A stretch of DNA of 64,000 nucleotides from Tolypothrix bouteillei VB521301 (GTDB taxonomy: Bacteria > Cyanobacteriota > Cyanobacteriia > Cyanobacteriales > Nostocaceae), in NCBI RefSeq assembly GCF_000760695.4, contig NZ_JHEG04000001.1:5276204-5340203 (forward strand). The letters run 5' to 3'. The position numbers were made by a program, and so were the translations under genes. Of the stretch, positions 17,503-27,513 are shown piece after piece; position 1 is the stretch's first letter, and the number at the start of each line of letters is the position of its first letter. The notes below the pieces were generated by a model. It worked only from the letters and a program-made list of their open reading frames with translations. It searched no databases and was not told where the DNA came from.

Positions 17503-20500
17503 TTATTTTTTGGTGTTTTCTTCTAAAACTTCCAAACCATACGCTTTTTCCAAGCAATGCTTTAATTGTTCTGCCAGCACTTGTACATCAGGCTCGTCAA
17601 ACAGAGAAAGGTGAGAGCCGGGAAGATAATGAACATCTATTCCTCCAGCTACGACATCGCCCCAACCAAATAGCGGATCGTAGATTTCGCCGACAGCATC
17701 AGTTCGATTTGCATCCTCAGTCCGCACTAGAGTCATTGAACCGGGGTATGTTTGATAAGTATAGTTGCATAAAGCTTGGTAATTAGCACCTAAAACATCT
17801 AAGTGCTTGTCACCCTCAGGTAATATATCCGCCTGTTCCAAAAAACGCTTATATTTATCTCGGATCAGGTATGTACCCCATTCACGCCAACCAATAAGCT
17901 TTTTCTGAAGGTACACAGGTCCTTGTTGTACAAAATTTTTTATGTGCTCCCAAATTCTTAAGATGAAAGGCAATCGCTTTTCTGTACCCGGACGACAGGT
18001 ATCAATCATAATCAGAAGACCTACTTTCTCACCTTGCTTGTAAAGTTGCTGTACCATCTCAAAAGCAACCATACCTCCAAAGGAGTATCCGGCTATATAA
18101 TAAGGTCCTTGTGGTTGAATGGTTTGTATTTCGTTGATGTAGTGCTTCGCCATGTCTTCAACCCGAGTATAAAAACTTTGTTCTCCATCAAGCCCTACTG
18201 GTTGTAGCCCATATACGGGTTGATCCTGTCCCAGATGAATAGCTAAAGGGCGATAACACAAAATTTCTCCACCAAGAGGGTGGATACAGAATAAAGGAGG
18301 CTTAAATCCATTGGGCTGAATTTCTACAAGGGAAGACCAAAGGATTTTTGACTGGTTTGGAACTGTGTTTGATGACGAAAACCCATAACTATCGATTAAC
18401 TCCTCTTGTTGAGAGACAGTTTTAGCAAGAGCTTCTACAGTACCAGAGGGGAAGAGGCTGGCTAGAGGAAGCTTTTTACCGAATCTCTGCTCGATACTTG
18501 AGAACAAACGTACTGCTAGTAAAGAAGTTCCTCCTAACTCAAAAAAGTTATCGTTAATTCCTACCTGAGGTACATTCAATACCTGTTGCCAAATGCTGAT
18601 GAGTTCTTCTTCTATCGCGGTTCTGGGTGCAACATATTTAGCAGGAGTCCCTAAATCCTCAACCGAGAGCCCTTTCAAATCAATTTTGCCTGTATTTGTT
18701 AATGGCATTTCTTGGAGTTGGTGAAAATCGCAGCGACTGCGCGTTCCAAAGCGATCGCGCACATCCAACTCTTGTAAACTGGCAATGGAAACGCGATCGC
18801 CTGGGGCTGTGAAATAGGCGGATAATTTCTGCACGCGATGGCATTTTGTCTGTATATAGCGTCGGACATGAGGGTTGGTTCCATTTAATCCAACAAGGAG
18901 ATGAGCTGGCTGGTGGTGCAAGCTAACCAGAAACGAATTCAATCCCTGCTCTTTGGACATGACTGCACGACCTCGGGCAAGACGTGAATCCCGATTTTCA
19001 TAACCACGGCTGATGCCAAGCCCAGCCCATGTACTTGAACCAAAGCAATAACTTTGTAACCCACTCTTATATCTCTGGTAGTGCCAAAAGCCATCTAAGA
19101 AACTATTAGCTGCGGCATAGGCACCCACGTTAAAGACCCCGAAAAAACTAATTACAGAAGAAAAGCTGATGAAGACACCGTTTGGTTGGGTCTTGAGAAG
19201 TTGATGTAGTACCCAGGTACCTGAAACTTTCGGACGAAGTGCTGTAGCCAAACTATCCCGCGTTTCCTCAATTAACAAACGCTCTTGAGCAATACCTGCT
19301 AGATGAATGACTCCATCCAACTCGCATTGCCATTCGGACTTAACCCGGTCAACCACCAACTGTAAGTGCATCAAGTCGCAAATATCTACGGCTTCGTAAC
19401 GAACCTGTCCTCCAAGCTGTTCCAAGGATAAGTAAGCTTTAATGCGTGTGGAGACGGTATCTTCTTGCCTTAAGTGTTCTTCCCATGTGCTTCTTTCTGG
19501 TAGAGGAGTTCTGCCTACTAATAAGAGTTTAGCTTCGTGTTGTTGTAACAAATATTTGGCAATCTCTACACCAATCTCCCCTAAACCTCCACTAAGCAAA
19601 TACATTCCGCCACGCTTAAAAGGTAACTCCCGCTTTGGCGCTTGTTGTGGGTCAACTTTCTCCAAACCAGGGACTAAACGTTGTCCGTTTCGGTAGGCTA
19701 CTTCTCGTTCTCTTTGAATAACCTGAAGTTCTCGAAGAACACAAGTGGCATTAGCATCAATGTTTTCTGTAGGTAAATCAATATGACGGCAGTCTAACCA
19801 AGGCATTTCCTGTGGAATTGTTTTGATCAAACCAAGTAACGGTGTTTTCTCGCAAGCAATTTCGTCTTCTATTCTGATGGGTTGTGTATAGCTAGAAATC
19901 ACAGACAAGCGTACTTTCGTTTGAGAGCCTTGGACTTGCGAGAGTGCTTGAACTAAGAACAGCAAACTGTAAGCTCCGCTTTCTTGTGCTTGCTCTAATG
20001 CTTCTAAACTGGAGACATCTCCCTCATACTCACCATAAGTCCACAAGTGTAGAATTCGATCGATTTGAAGATTTGCTTCTTTAAGATTCTCGAAGATCTG
20101 CCGATAACAATCGGGATTTGTAGGATCGATAACATAGTAGTTATCTCTAAGCCTAGCAAAATTCAAACTGGGCTCAACACACACGTATGGTACTTCCATC
20201 TGCTCCAATTTTGCACATATTTGCACACCCAATCCCAACCGATCGAGGAAGAGCAAACACAGACCTGTCTTTGAGTGAGGAGTTAAAGTAACTGCTTCTT
20301 TGCGATGCCAAACCTTTTTGTAAAACCAGTCTGGAAGGGTGTTGGTATTGCCAGTCAGGATGTCGATTTGTTTGATAATTTCGTTAAAGTCACCTGCTTC
20401 AAAGCGTTGTTTCAGTTGCGATCGCTGAATCTTCCCAATAGCAGTTTTGGGAATAGCCTTCTTCTCAACCGGAATCAAATAGGCTGGATCTACCCCAATC

Positions 20501-22572
20501 TCTCGAACAACGTTTTTCCGGATCTCCTTTAGCAGTTCTGCTAATTGGTTGTTATCCGTTAGACGAGTATGGAAAAAAATAACTAATCGATCGGTATCGC
20601 TTTGGGGATCTCGGACTGCACAAGCAGCAGTATAAGAAACCTCCACTGAGTTAACTGCTTCAACGACCGCTTCTATTTCATGGCTGTAGTGATTGAGACC
20701 GTTGACAATAATGATATCTTTCTGGCGACCGGTAATAGTTAAACGCCCTTGATGAAGAAATCCTAAATCTCCTGTCCTCAGCCATCCATCTTCAGTAAAT
20801 GCTTCTCGGTTAAGTTCGGGATTCTTATAGTATCCGCAAGCAATCATCGATCCATAAATTTGCAGACGACCAATTGTACCCTCAGTAACGACCTGCTCTC
20901 GATCGTCCACAATACGCATCTTAAAACCAGGGATAGGTGCGCCCACTTCTACAAAAGTTTGGTCATCTGACAAGTCCAACAAATACCGATGAGAGAATGT
21001 AACACCTGCACAGGTTTCTGTCATACCCCAAGCCGAATGCATGGCTTGGGATGACAACCCGTGAGGAGCTAGCAGATCTAAAAACCTTTTTGCTGTTTTG
21101 GGTACGATCGCCTCAGCGACTGACAACACAGACTTCACTCCAGATAAATCCCAACTCCGTTGTTGAATAACATCTGCCCTAGCATTAATGAGTCCCAATG
21201 CAAAGTTAGGAGCCCAAGCGAATGTCACCCGATACTGCTCGATCCAATCCAACCATCTCAGTGGATCTTCTAACATGACCTCAGCAGGAGCATGGATCTG
21301 CTGCGAGCCTACATAGATATCTCGAATAGAACAGCGTACAAGGCTTCCTACATGGTCTAGGTTTAGCCAGTTCAATGAAACATCTTCGCGTTGGAAATTA
21401 TTCATTTGTGCGCTAGCAGAAACATTACTCAAAATGTTACTGTGATTTAACATTACACCCTTGGGAAAACCCGTACTGCCAGAAGTAAGGATGAGTACTG
21501 CCAAATCATCGGGTTGGGCATCATACCAATGTTTGTCCGGTTGGCACAAGCGCAAGCGATCGATAGTTTCAACTTGGAAGTTTGTCAAATCCAGAAGGTT
21601 AGGCAGCAAACCTATTGCTGGAGCTAGTTCTGCACTAGTAAGAACGAGCGGTTGCTCCAACATTTGCCAAGCATTGTGTAGCTTTTGAACAGTACTGTTG
21701 ACTGACTCATACGTTGGAGCAGTTGATATTGGTACGGGTACAAAGCCTCCCAAAATGCAACCCCAGAAAGCAGGGATAAAGTCCCAATTGTGGTTTAACT
21801 GGAAAATCACTTTATCTTGAGGCTTTAAACCTAACTTGCGTAATCCTGCTAAAATTCGCTCTGCCTCATCCAATAAATCTTCATAACACTGTACAATTTC
21901 AGAGCCATCAGCCTGTAGATAGATAATTCCTTTTTTTGGTACCTGAGATGCGGTTCTTTGCAAAGCCTTTGATAGGGTGGTTGGAAGCCCCGCGTCCTCC
22001 TGTGAAGGCTCCCCACAACTTATAGCTAATGCTTTCGATCCCCACTCTTCTTTTAACCCCAAAGCCTTTTCAACAGACGGGGTAGTAGGTAAAAGCTTTA
22101 CACCCAGTATCTCTGAATCTATACTTTCTTCTTCACTCGTACCTTTGTATTCAGGTAGCACGTCTGATAGATGTAATGGAGGAATTTTTTCTACGTGCTC
22201 TTGAACCACAACCGCTACTTGTTCAACTTTTGGCACAGACAGCAGTTGCTCTTCCCAACGTTGCGCTAAGTCAGGGTCGATGACTTCCATCTCGATTAAA
22301 GCCTGCTCGTCCACCAGCCCCTGTTTATTGAGTGGTAGGGTAGATACTGGAACGCAAGCACTAATAGTTATACCAGCAGGTAGCACGGCTTGCAGGTGAG
22401 ACTGTAACTGCTCCAACGAGAGTGTCCCTGCCAAAACTATATAAGCGACTAGCTCTGTTGCGGAAGTTTTTCCTTTCCGAACCCGTACCACACAGTCGTC
22501 AATCAACGGATAATCCAGCAAAGCTGCTTCCACGATTTGCAGTTCTATAATACCGTTACGATGTTCTTTCAT
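17503..22572 (-). CDS. Single-module keto-acid-type NRPS: psiAsub-A-KR-psiAsub-PCP-TE
   Basis: 1689 residues. About 7-95 resembles an adenylation C-terminal subdomain (IELQIVEAAL...LVAYIV...PLNKQGLVDEQAL) with no core before it. Next: a complete adenylating domain (about 200-725; LILTSGSTGFPKG at 361-373, GDLG near 601, AIGKIQRS near 711), an SDR-type ketoreductase (GGLGEIG at 995-1001, SFSS near 1138, Tyr 1152), a second Asub-like piece (PLTNTGKIDLKGL, about 1290-1302), a carrier (GGTS, Ser 1350) and a thioesterase (GYSFGG, Ser 1497). Asub-like pieces over 1,100 residues apart flanking A and KR match the split pseudo-Asub of keto-acid depsipeptide synthetases such as StsA. There is no condensation domain, so it may reduce and release one hydroxy acid or oligomerise it (inferred). 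Confidence 0.85.
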   Translation of the reverse strand: MKEHRNGIIELQIVEAALLDYPLIDDCVVRVRKGKTSATELVAYIVLAGTLSLEQLQSHLQAVLPAGITISACVPVSTLPLNKQGLVDEQALIEMEVIDPDLAQRWEEQLLSVPKVEQVAVVVQEHVEKIPPLHLSDVLPEYKGTSEEESIDSEILGVKLLPTTPSVEKALGLKEEWGSKALAISCGEPSQEDAGLPTTLSKALQRTASQVPKKGIIYLQADGSEIVQCYEDLLDEAERILAGLRKLGLKPQDKVIFQLNHNWDFIPAFWGCILGGFVPVPISTAPTYESVNSTVQKLHNAWQMLEQPLVLTSAELAPAIGLLPNLLDLTNFQVETIDRLRLCQPDKHWYDAQPDDLAVLILTSGSTGFPKGVMLNHSNILSNVSASAQMNNFQREDVSLNWLNLDHVGSLVRCSIRDIYVGSQQIHAPAEVMLEDPLRWLDWIEQYRVTFAWAPNFALGLINARADVIQQRSWDLSGVKSVLSVAEAIVPKTAKRFLDLLAPHGLSSQAMHSAWGMTETCAGVTFSHRYLLDLSDDQTFVEVGAPIPGFKMRIVDDREQVVTEGTIGRLQIYGSMIACGYYKNPELNREAFTEDGWLRTGDLGFLHQGRLTITGRQKDIIIVNGLNHYSHEIEAVVEAVNSVEVSYTAACAVRDPQSDTDRLVIFFHTRLTDNNQLAELLKEIRKNVVREIGVDPAYLIPVEKKAIPKTAIGKIQRSQLKQRFEAGDFNEIIKQIDILTGNTNTLPDWFYKKVWHRKEAVTLTPHSKTGLCLLFLDRLGLGVQICAKLEQMEVPYVCVEPSLNFARLRDNYYVIDPTNPDCYRQIFENLKEANLQIDRILHLWTYGEYEGDVSSLEALEQAQESGAYSLLFLVQALSQVQGSQTKVRLSVISSYTQPIRIEDEIACEKTPLLGLIKTIPQEMPWLDCRHIDLPTENIDANATCVLRELQVIQREREVAYRNGQRLVPGLEKVDPQQAPKRELPFKRGGMYLLSGGLGEIGVEIAKYLLQQHEAKLLLVGRTPLPERSTWEEHLRQEDTVSTRIKAYLSLEQLGGQVRYEAVDICDLMHLQLVVDRVKSEWQCELDGVIHLAGIAQERLLIEETRDSLATALRPKVSGTWVLHQLLKTQPNGVFISFSSVISFFGVFNVGAYAAANSFLDGFWHYQRYKSGLQSYCFGSSTWAGLGISRGYENRDSRLARGRAVMSKEQGLNSFLVSLHHQPAHLLVGLNGTNPHVRRYIQTKCHRVQKLSAYFTAPGDRVSIASLQELDVRDRFGTRSRCDFHQLQEMPLTNTGKIDLKGLSVEDLGTPAKYVAPRTAIEEELISIWQQVLNVPQVGINDNFFELGGTSLLAVRLFSSIEQRFGKKLPLASLFPSGTVEALAKTVSQQEELIDSYGFSSSNTVPNQSKILWSSLVEIQPNGFKPPLFCIHPLGGEILCYRPLAIHLGQDQPVYGLQPVGLDGEQSFYTRVEDMAKHYINEIQTIQPQGPYYIAGYSFGGMVAFEMVQQLYKQGEKVGLLIMIDTCRPGTEKRLPFILRIWEHIKNFVQQGPVYLQKKLIGWREWGTYLIRDKYKRFLEQADILPEGDKHLDVLGANYQALCNYTYQTYPGSMTLVRTEDANRTDAVGEIYDPLFGWGDVVAGGIDVHYLPGSHLSLFDEPDVQVLAEQLKHCLEKAYGLEVLEENTKK

Positions 22573-22652
22573 AGCGATCGTGCTTCTAGCTAGTTATCGT
22601 TTAAAATCTACTTTTTCGGTTCGTTGCGAAGATGCTCTTTGCTTTTTTCTGG

Positions 22653-22817
22653 GGAGCATCCTAATGAGTGCAGATTGTCCTCAGAATGAAATTCTGAAAC
22701 TATATAAACGCTCGTCCACCTACGTGGACTATAACGTATAGCCTGCGTAGCACACCCTTAGTTTATTTAGCCGTGATTTCCGAGCGCAAGCGTGTTTTTT
22801 CCAAATAGGGATGCTCC
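22653..22817. mobile_element. Small terminal-inverted-repeat element (MITE-like), inverted copy
   Basis: Bounded by GGAGCATCCTAA and TAGGGATGCTCC, diverged versions of the ends at 1101 and 1261. Its left part matches the right part of the copy at 29539-29769 in reverse complement (CAGAATGAAATTCTG, TATATAAACGCTCGTCC). It contains the palindrome GTCCACCTACGTGGAC and no coding frame. It lies in the upstream region of the synthetase gene. Confidence 0.7.
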
Positions 22818-23246
22818 CTTTTTCTGTGGCTCAACTACAGTGCATTTATTCTTAATTCCCGAACATCTAATGTTTCATTATAGGTAATAAAACCCAGCAA
22901 TATATCTAAGAATTTTCTTAATTTTCCAGTCACGTGTTATCTCGGTCCACTAGCTTGATGGAAGACCAAATTCCCCCACCAACTGCATCTGAGTGAAAAA
23001 CGATAATTTTTTGCAATTCTGCATTAGCGAATTTCAAGGAATATAAATTTAGCATCACTTCAAGCCCTTTTGATTAAGAAAATTCTCTTTTTAACTTACT
23101 ATATTTACTCTACAAGACTTGATTTTTATTTCTTAAAGTTATTTCATTCTTCATGAATAACTCTTCATACTTGGTGCAACTCCCTCAAATGGGATACGGC
23201 TGAAGCCGTTAAGCCTTCTTATCGCCATTGCTGCTAATGTCTAAGT
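22818..23246. other. Gene-free AT-rich spacer
   Basis: AT-rich sequence between the repeat element upstream of the synthetase gene and the decayed gene end at 23247. The only structure I see is a small palindrome ACGGCTGAAGCCGT at 23196-23209. No convincing coding frame. Confidence 0.6.
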
Positions 23247-23350
23247 ATCAACACCAAAAGTTCCTGGAACAAGGGAACACCAAAAATAAATTACCCCAAA
23301 TCAGAAATTAACGTGCAGGGGAGCAGCGGACTTGCGCCCTTACGATGGGA
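23247..23350 (+). pseudogene. Decayed duplicate of the synthetase 3' end
   Basis: On the plus strand, AACACCAAAAATAAATTA at 23276, then CCCAAATCAGAAATTAAC and a decayed hairpin (AGGGGAGCAGCGGACTTGCGCCCT), reproduces in order the last codons, stop, spacer and terminator hairpin of the synthetase gene (complement of 17444-17520). The stem here no longer pairs fully. The two copies form an inverted duplication around the synthetase locus, which points to a lost second gene or a past inversion. Confidence 0.65.
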
Positions 23351-23403
23351 TGATTTTTTAATTGGAAGTCTTCTTAATTTTGTTGAGCGAGTGATAACCA
23401 GTT

Positions 23404-24372
23404 ATGAACAAATACCTTGAAGGTAAAATAGCATTGGTAACGGGGGCAACGCGAGGTCTGGGCAAAGGAATTGCTGTTGGACTGGGTGAAGCAGGCGCTA
23501 CTGTATATATCACAGGTCGTACTTTAGAATCCAACGATGGTTCTGGAAGTCTCCGGGAAACTGAGTCAGCCGTGAGAGCAGCTGGTGGAATTTGCATACC
23601 CATTCCTGTAGACCACAGCTCTGATGAGCAAGTGCGTTTGCTGTTCGAGCGCATCCAAGATGAGCAAGGAAAGCTTGATGTGTTGGTGAATAACGTTTAT
23701 TCAGGAGTTCAAGCATTAACAGATGCTTATGGAAAACCTTTTTGGGAGTGCGAACCGAATTTTTGGGATGCTTGCAACAATGTTGGACTGCGTAGCCACT
23801 ATGTAGCGAGTGTTTTTGCGGCTCGGATGATGACGCAGTACCAGCAGGGATTGATTTGCACCATTTCTTCTTGGGGCGGTTTGTCTTATATTTTTGGGGT
23901 GCCATATACTGTGGGAAAGGCTGCTTGCGATCGCTTAGCAGCAGATATGGCAATTGAATTGAAACCACAGAATATTACCTCACTTTCCATTTGGCCGGGA
24001 ATTGTTGGTACCGAACATATCACTCGTTTAGCCGCTCAGATGAAGGAAAATGAGGCAGCAGACCAACAAAGTGCTGTCTTTAAGGAGGGATACAATTGGG
24101 AAACTCCTTTGCTTACAGGACGGGTAATTGCCGCTCTTACAGCAGACCCAACTTTAATGCGTCGCACGGGAAAAGTGCAAATTGTTGCTGAACTAGCTCA
24201 ATATTATGGATTGGTAGACCAAAATGGCGATCGCCCTGTATCGTTGCGATCGCTCAGGTTTCTCATTCCCTTTGCCATACCCGCACTGCGAAAATATTCA
24301 TGGCTGGTGCCCAATCTCAATATACCTTGGTCGCTATTACTATTAATTACTGCAAGCTCGCCAAAAGTTTAA
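23404..24372 (+). CDS. Short-chain dehydrogenase/reductase (DHRS1-like)
   Basis: 322 residues. Classical SDR marks: ALVTGATRGLGKG nucleotide-binding Gly motif (residues 10-22), NNVYSG, active-site Ser in ISSWGG and YTVGKAA with the catalytic Tyr and Lys. Together with the C-terminal extension it resembles DHRS1-type SDRs, NAD(P)-dependent cytosolic oxidoreductases of uncertain substrate. The extension ends in a hydrophobic stretch (about 300-318) that may touch a membrane. It is transcribed away from the synthetase gene, with more than 800 bp between the two starts, so a shared pathway is only a possibility. Confidence 0.86.
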   Translation: MNKYLEGKIALVTGATRGLGKGIAVGLGEAGATVYITGRTLESNDGSGSLRETESAVRAAGGICIPIPVDHSSDEQVRLLFERIQDEQGKLDVLVNNVYSGVQALTDAYGKPFWECEPNFWDACNNVGLRSHYVASVFAARMMTQYQQGLICTISSWGGLSYIFGVPYTVGKAACDRLAADMAIELKPQNITSLSIWPGIVGTEHITRLAAQMKENEAADQQSAVFKEGYNWETPLLTGRVIAALTADPTLMRRTGKVQIVAELAQYYGLVDQNGDRPVSLRSLRFLIPFAIPALRKYSWLVPNLNIPWSLLLLITASSPKV

Positions 24373-24411
24373 CTTTAACTCGAGCAAGCAGAGTTGTATA
24401 TATTGTGGAGG

Positions 24412-26577
24412 CTAACACTTCAATTCCCCGAATTTAGGGCTCCACCAACCTTTTTGGGTAGTAAAAAAAGCCACATCTTTATGTTTCTGGTCATTTCGAG
24501 ATTTGGGGTCAGAACAGCGGAGCATTTTTTTACTTTGCCCTTCTTTTACATAGCTATACTCCTCTAAAGGTTTTTTACATACCGGACAGGGATATTCTGT
24601 GATTTGTGCAGGGGGCTTTTGGGGGCTTTCGCCTGTGGTTGCTTTTGAGCGTGGTGCTTCCCATGTTTTGCTATACTCACTCCAAAAAAGAACGACATCT
24701 TCACACCCACTCACGCATTTCAGAAAGTATTTCTTCTTAACTTTACTGCTCTTGATTTTGGCTAAGTGATTCTTGCACTGAGGACAACGAGTTCTGGAAG
24801 TCTCAAATTTACTTTTATCAACAGAGGGCGCTTTTACTCCATTCGATGAACTCACAACTACAGTTTTTGCTTTTACCAGTGCAGGTGCAAAGTAATTCTG
24901 GTTCCAATTTGTTAGGTAGTTCTGCCATGGCTGTTTCCCAGACGCTATCGCATCTAGAGCATCTTCCATCTTTGCAGTAAATTCTGTTTGTAGCAAATCG
25001 GGTAATGCTTTTAATAAAAAAGCGTCCACTTCCAAACCCAAGGCAGTTGGTTGTAAACTATCTTTTGTTAACTGCACGTAATCTCGTTTCTTGAGGGTAG
25101 CAATTGTGGGAGAATAGGTACTCGGACGACCAATCCCTTTGCGTTCCATCAGTTGGACTAATTTTGGTTCGCTGTAGCGTGGTGGTGGTTGCGTTTGCTT
25201 TTTCTCGTGTCCTGCATTTTCTAAAGTTAGAATTTGTCCCTCGTGTAAGGTTGGCAAAAGGGTATCTTTGCTGAGGTTTGACCAGTATCGGGCGTAACCT
25301 AGAAATTCAACAACTTGTCCTCTTGCTTGCCATAAAATTTCACCAGACTGAACGATTATCAAGGTTTTACGCAATTGCGCGGGACGACATTGGGATGCGA
25401 TCGCACGTTTCCAAATCATTACGTACAGGTTAAACTCATCTGCAGGCAGTTCTACTCGCAACTCGGCTGAAGGACGAAACACGTTAGTCGGGCGGATTGC
25501 TTCATGAGCCTCTTGAGCCGTTTTGTTACTCCGATGTCTGGCAGTTTTCGGCGGTACATTTTGCGGATCGTTTTCCTCCAACCATTTTCGAGCATCGGCG
25601 CAAAACTCAGGGCTGAGCATCACTGAGTCCGTCCGCATATATGTAATTAACCCCGCCTCATACAACTTTTGAGCTAAAACCATAGTCCGGTCAGGAGCAA
25701 ATCGCAGCCTTGAACCCGCCGCTTGTTGGAGGGTAGAAGTGATAAACGGTGGAGGTGGTTGGCGGTTGGCAATCTTACCTTCAAATTTAACGACTTGGTG
25801 TGGATGACGCCGCGCCTCTTCTACCAAACGATCTGCTTCGGCTTCAGAAAGAACGCGAGTTGACTCTGGGGCATTTTTGGTGTTACTTGCTGCATCGTCG
25901 TGTGCTTCCGTTTCCGGTTCTGAAGACTCGGCGCGTTCGCCCACTTTTCCTTTATAAAAAGCGCGGAAGCCCTCAGCATAATCTACCCACACACTCCAAT
26001 AATCTTGAGGAACAAAAGACTGAATTTCCCTTTCGCGCTGGCAAATCAAGTGTAAAGTTGCGCTTTGGACTCTACCAACACTTTTTGCTCCATTATTCAA
26101 AGCCCAGACTAACGGGCTACCCTTGTAACCAACTAACTTATCCAGACAATCTCGGCACAATCCCGCCCCTATTAAATCTAGGTCAAGTTCTCTAGGATGG
26201 GCAATGGCACTCCGAACCGCAGACTCAGTAATTTCTGTATACACAACCCGTTTTGGGTTTTTGAGTCCCAAGGCTTCTTTAAGATGCCAAGCAATAGTTT
26301 CTCCCTCTCTATCTGGATCTGTCGCTAAGACAACTTCTTGAACCTGCTTGACAGCCGCCTTTAGCTGTTGAATCGTTTCCCGTGCTTGTTGGTCGCGAGG
26401 TATGTAACGACATTGTACGCTGTTGCCTTCCATCACAAATCCCAAAGAATCCTCACCTTCATTGCTGAGTTCGCGAATGTGACCGCAACTAGCACGCACG
26501 ATCCAATCGCTTCCCAGGATTTGACTGAGTTTTTTGACTTTACCGGGGGACTCAACCACTAGAAGGCGTTTGGGCAT
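24412..26577 (-). CDS. Type IA DNA topoisomerase, divergent paralogue
   Basis: 721 residues. A TOPRIM domain (LLVVESPGK, residues 5-13; ATDPDREGE, about 85-93) is followed by the topoisomerase core with the catalytic Tyr 313 in GLITYMRTDS and the GRVQSA motif (about 168-173). Two C-terminal four-Cys zinc fingers follow (CPQC...C...C about 620-650 and CPVC...C about 676-700). It relaxes negative supercoils by single-strand passage. The helix before LVGYKGSP reads GAGLCRDCLDK rather than the usual QARRxxDR, and acidic residues interrupt the region near 215-240. I take it for an accessory TopA-like paralogue; the main topA is probably elsewhere. Confidence 0.86.
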   Translation of the reverse strand: MPKRLLVVESPGKVKKLSQILGSDWIVRASCGHIRELSNEGEDSLGFVMEGNSVQCRYIPRDQQARETIQQLKAAVKQVQEVVLATDPDREGETIAWHLKEALGLKNPKRVVYTEITESAVRSAIAHPRELDLDLIGAGLCRDCLDKLVGYKGSPLVWALNNGAKSVGRVQSATLHLICQREREIQSFVPQDYWSVWVDYAEGFRAFYKGKVGERAESSEPETEAHDDAASNTKNAPESTRVLSEAEADRLVEEARRHPHQVVKFEGKIANRQPPPPFITSTLQQAAGSRLRFAPDRTMVLAQKLYEAGLITYMRTDSVMLSPEFCADARKWLEENDPQNVPPKTARHRSNKTAQEAHEAIRPTNVFRPSAELRVELPADEFNLYVMIWKRAIASQCRPAQLRKTLIIVQSGEILWQARGQVVEFLGYARYWSNLSKDTLLPTLHEGQILTLENAGHEKKQTQPPPRYSEPKLVQLMERKGIGRPSTYSPTIATLKKRDYVQLTKDSLQPTALGLEVDAFLLKALPDLLQTEFTAKMEDALDAIASGKQPWQNYLTNWNQNYFAPALVKAKTVVVSSSNGVKAPSVDKSKFETSRTRCPQCKNHLAKIKSSKVKKKYFLKCVSGCEDVVLFWSEYSKTWEAPRSKATTGESPQKPPAQITEYPCPVCKKPLEEYSYVKEGQSKKMLRCSDPKSRNDQKHKDVAFFTTQKGWWSPKFGELKC

Positions 26578-26713
26578 AGCACCTTACCTTTTGATGTCAT
26601 CTAAACAGAGGGATGCTTTGTTTTTTATAGTACACTTGTTTTGAACGTCTTGCACTCTTCATAGTGCGCTCCACCTATAATAGAAGAACTTAAAGCCAAG
26701 CCTGACAACAGTT

Positions 26714-27397
26714 ATGCTGTCACCTGAAATCCCTGTTGCCTTACCAAGCACCAATCAACTAGCTTGCTCAGATGATACACCTGTGGATAACGAAGACCAA
26801 AATTTCTTGCCCAATGTTTTACTGTTTTTGCTGAACTCAATTTGGGCAAAGCGTCTGGATTGGTTTTTTGGTGTAGATATGGCAATATATCACACCACAG
26901 GAGTCAATTCTAGAGTGCCTGTGGTACCTGATGGCTTTTTGAGCTTGGGAGTGGAACGTAAAAAGGGGGGGAAATCTCGCAGAAGTTATGCAGTTTGGGA
27001 AGAAAAGGAGATAGTTCCCATTTTGACTTTGGAGATAGTATCCCAAACACCAGGGGGTGAATACGATGAGAAACTAGATATCTACGCTAAACTTGGTGTG
27101 TTGTACTATGTGATTTATAACCCAGAATATTGGCAACGCGACCAACATCAACCGTTTGAAGTGTATAAGTTGATAGATGGTAATTATCAATTGCAAATTG
27201 GTGAACCTTATTGGATGCCAGAAGTAGGTTTGGGGATTGGACGATACCAAGCTACCGTTGCTGGTATTCAACAACAACTATTGTCTTGGTATGACAAAAA
27301 AGGCGATCGCTATTTAACAGCAGAAGAACGAGCAGAACAGTTAGCGCAGTATTTACGTTCAATTGGCGTCGATCCCGATTCTCTACCAAGTCAGTAA
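26714..27397 (+). CDS. Uma2 family (DUF820) nuclease-like protein
   Basis: 227 residues of the Uma2/DUF820 family, a PD-(D/E)XK-fold group hugely expanded in cyanobacteria with no settled function. Visible marks are VVPDGFLSLGVER, ILTLEIVSQTPGGEYDEKLDIYAKLGVLYYVIY, the Asp, Glu and Lys of which form the presumed active site, and WMPEVGLGIGRYQ. The C-terminus has a short Glu/Ala helix (about 208-220). It is divergently transcribed from the topoisomerase gene. The protein at 37017-37682 is a close paralogue. Confidence 0.85.
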   Translation: MLSPEIPVALPSTNQLACSDDTPVDNEDQNFLPNVLLFLLNSIWAKRLDWFFGVDMAIYHTTGVNSRVPVVPDGFLSLGVERKKGGKSRRSYAVWEEKEIVPILTLEIVSQTPGGEYDEKLDIYAKLGVLYYVIYNPEYWQRDQHQPFEVYKLIDGNYQLQIGEPYWMPEVGLGIGRYQATVAGIQQQLLSWYDKKGDRYLTAEERAEQLAQYLRSIGVDPDSLPSQ

Positions 27398-27513
27398 AAA
27401 GCCCATTTGAGCCAGCAAGTTTGTGTGTTGGTGCGTGAATTTCAGTAAGTAAATTGGTTTACATGAGAAAAATTCTATAGCGATGAAATAGGATTGCTAA
27501 TAATTGAGAACTG

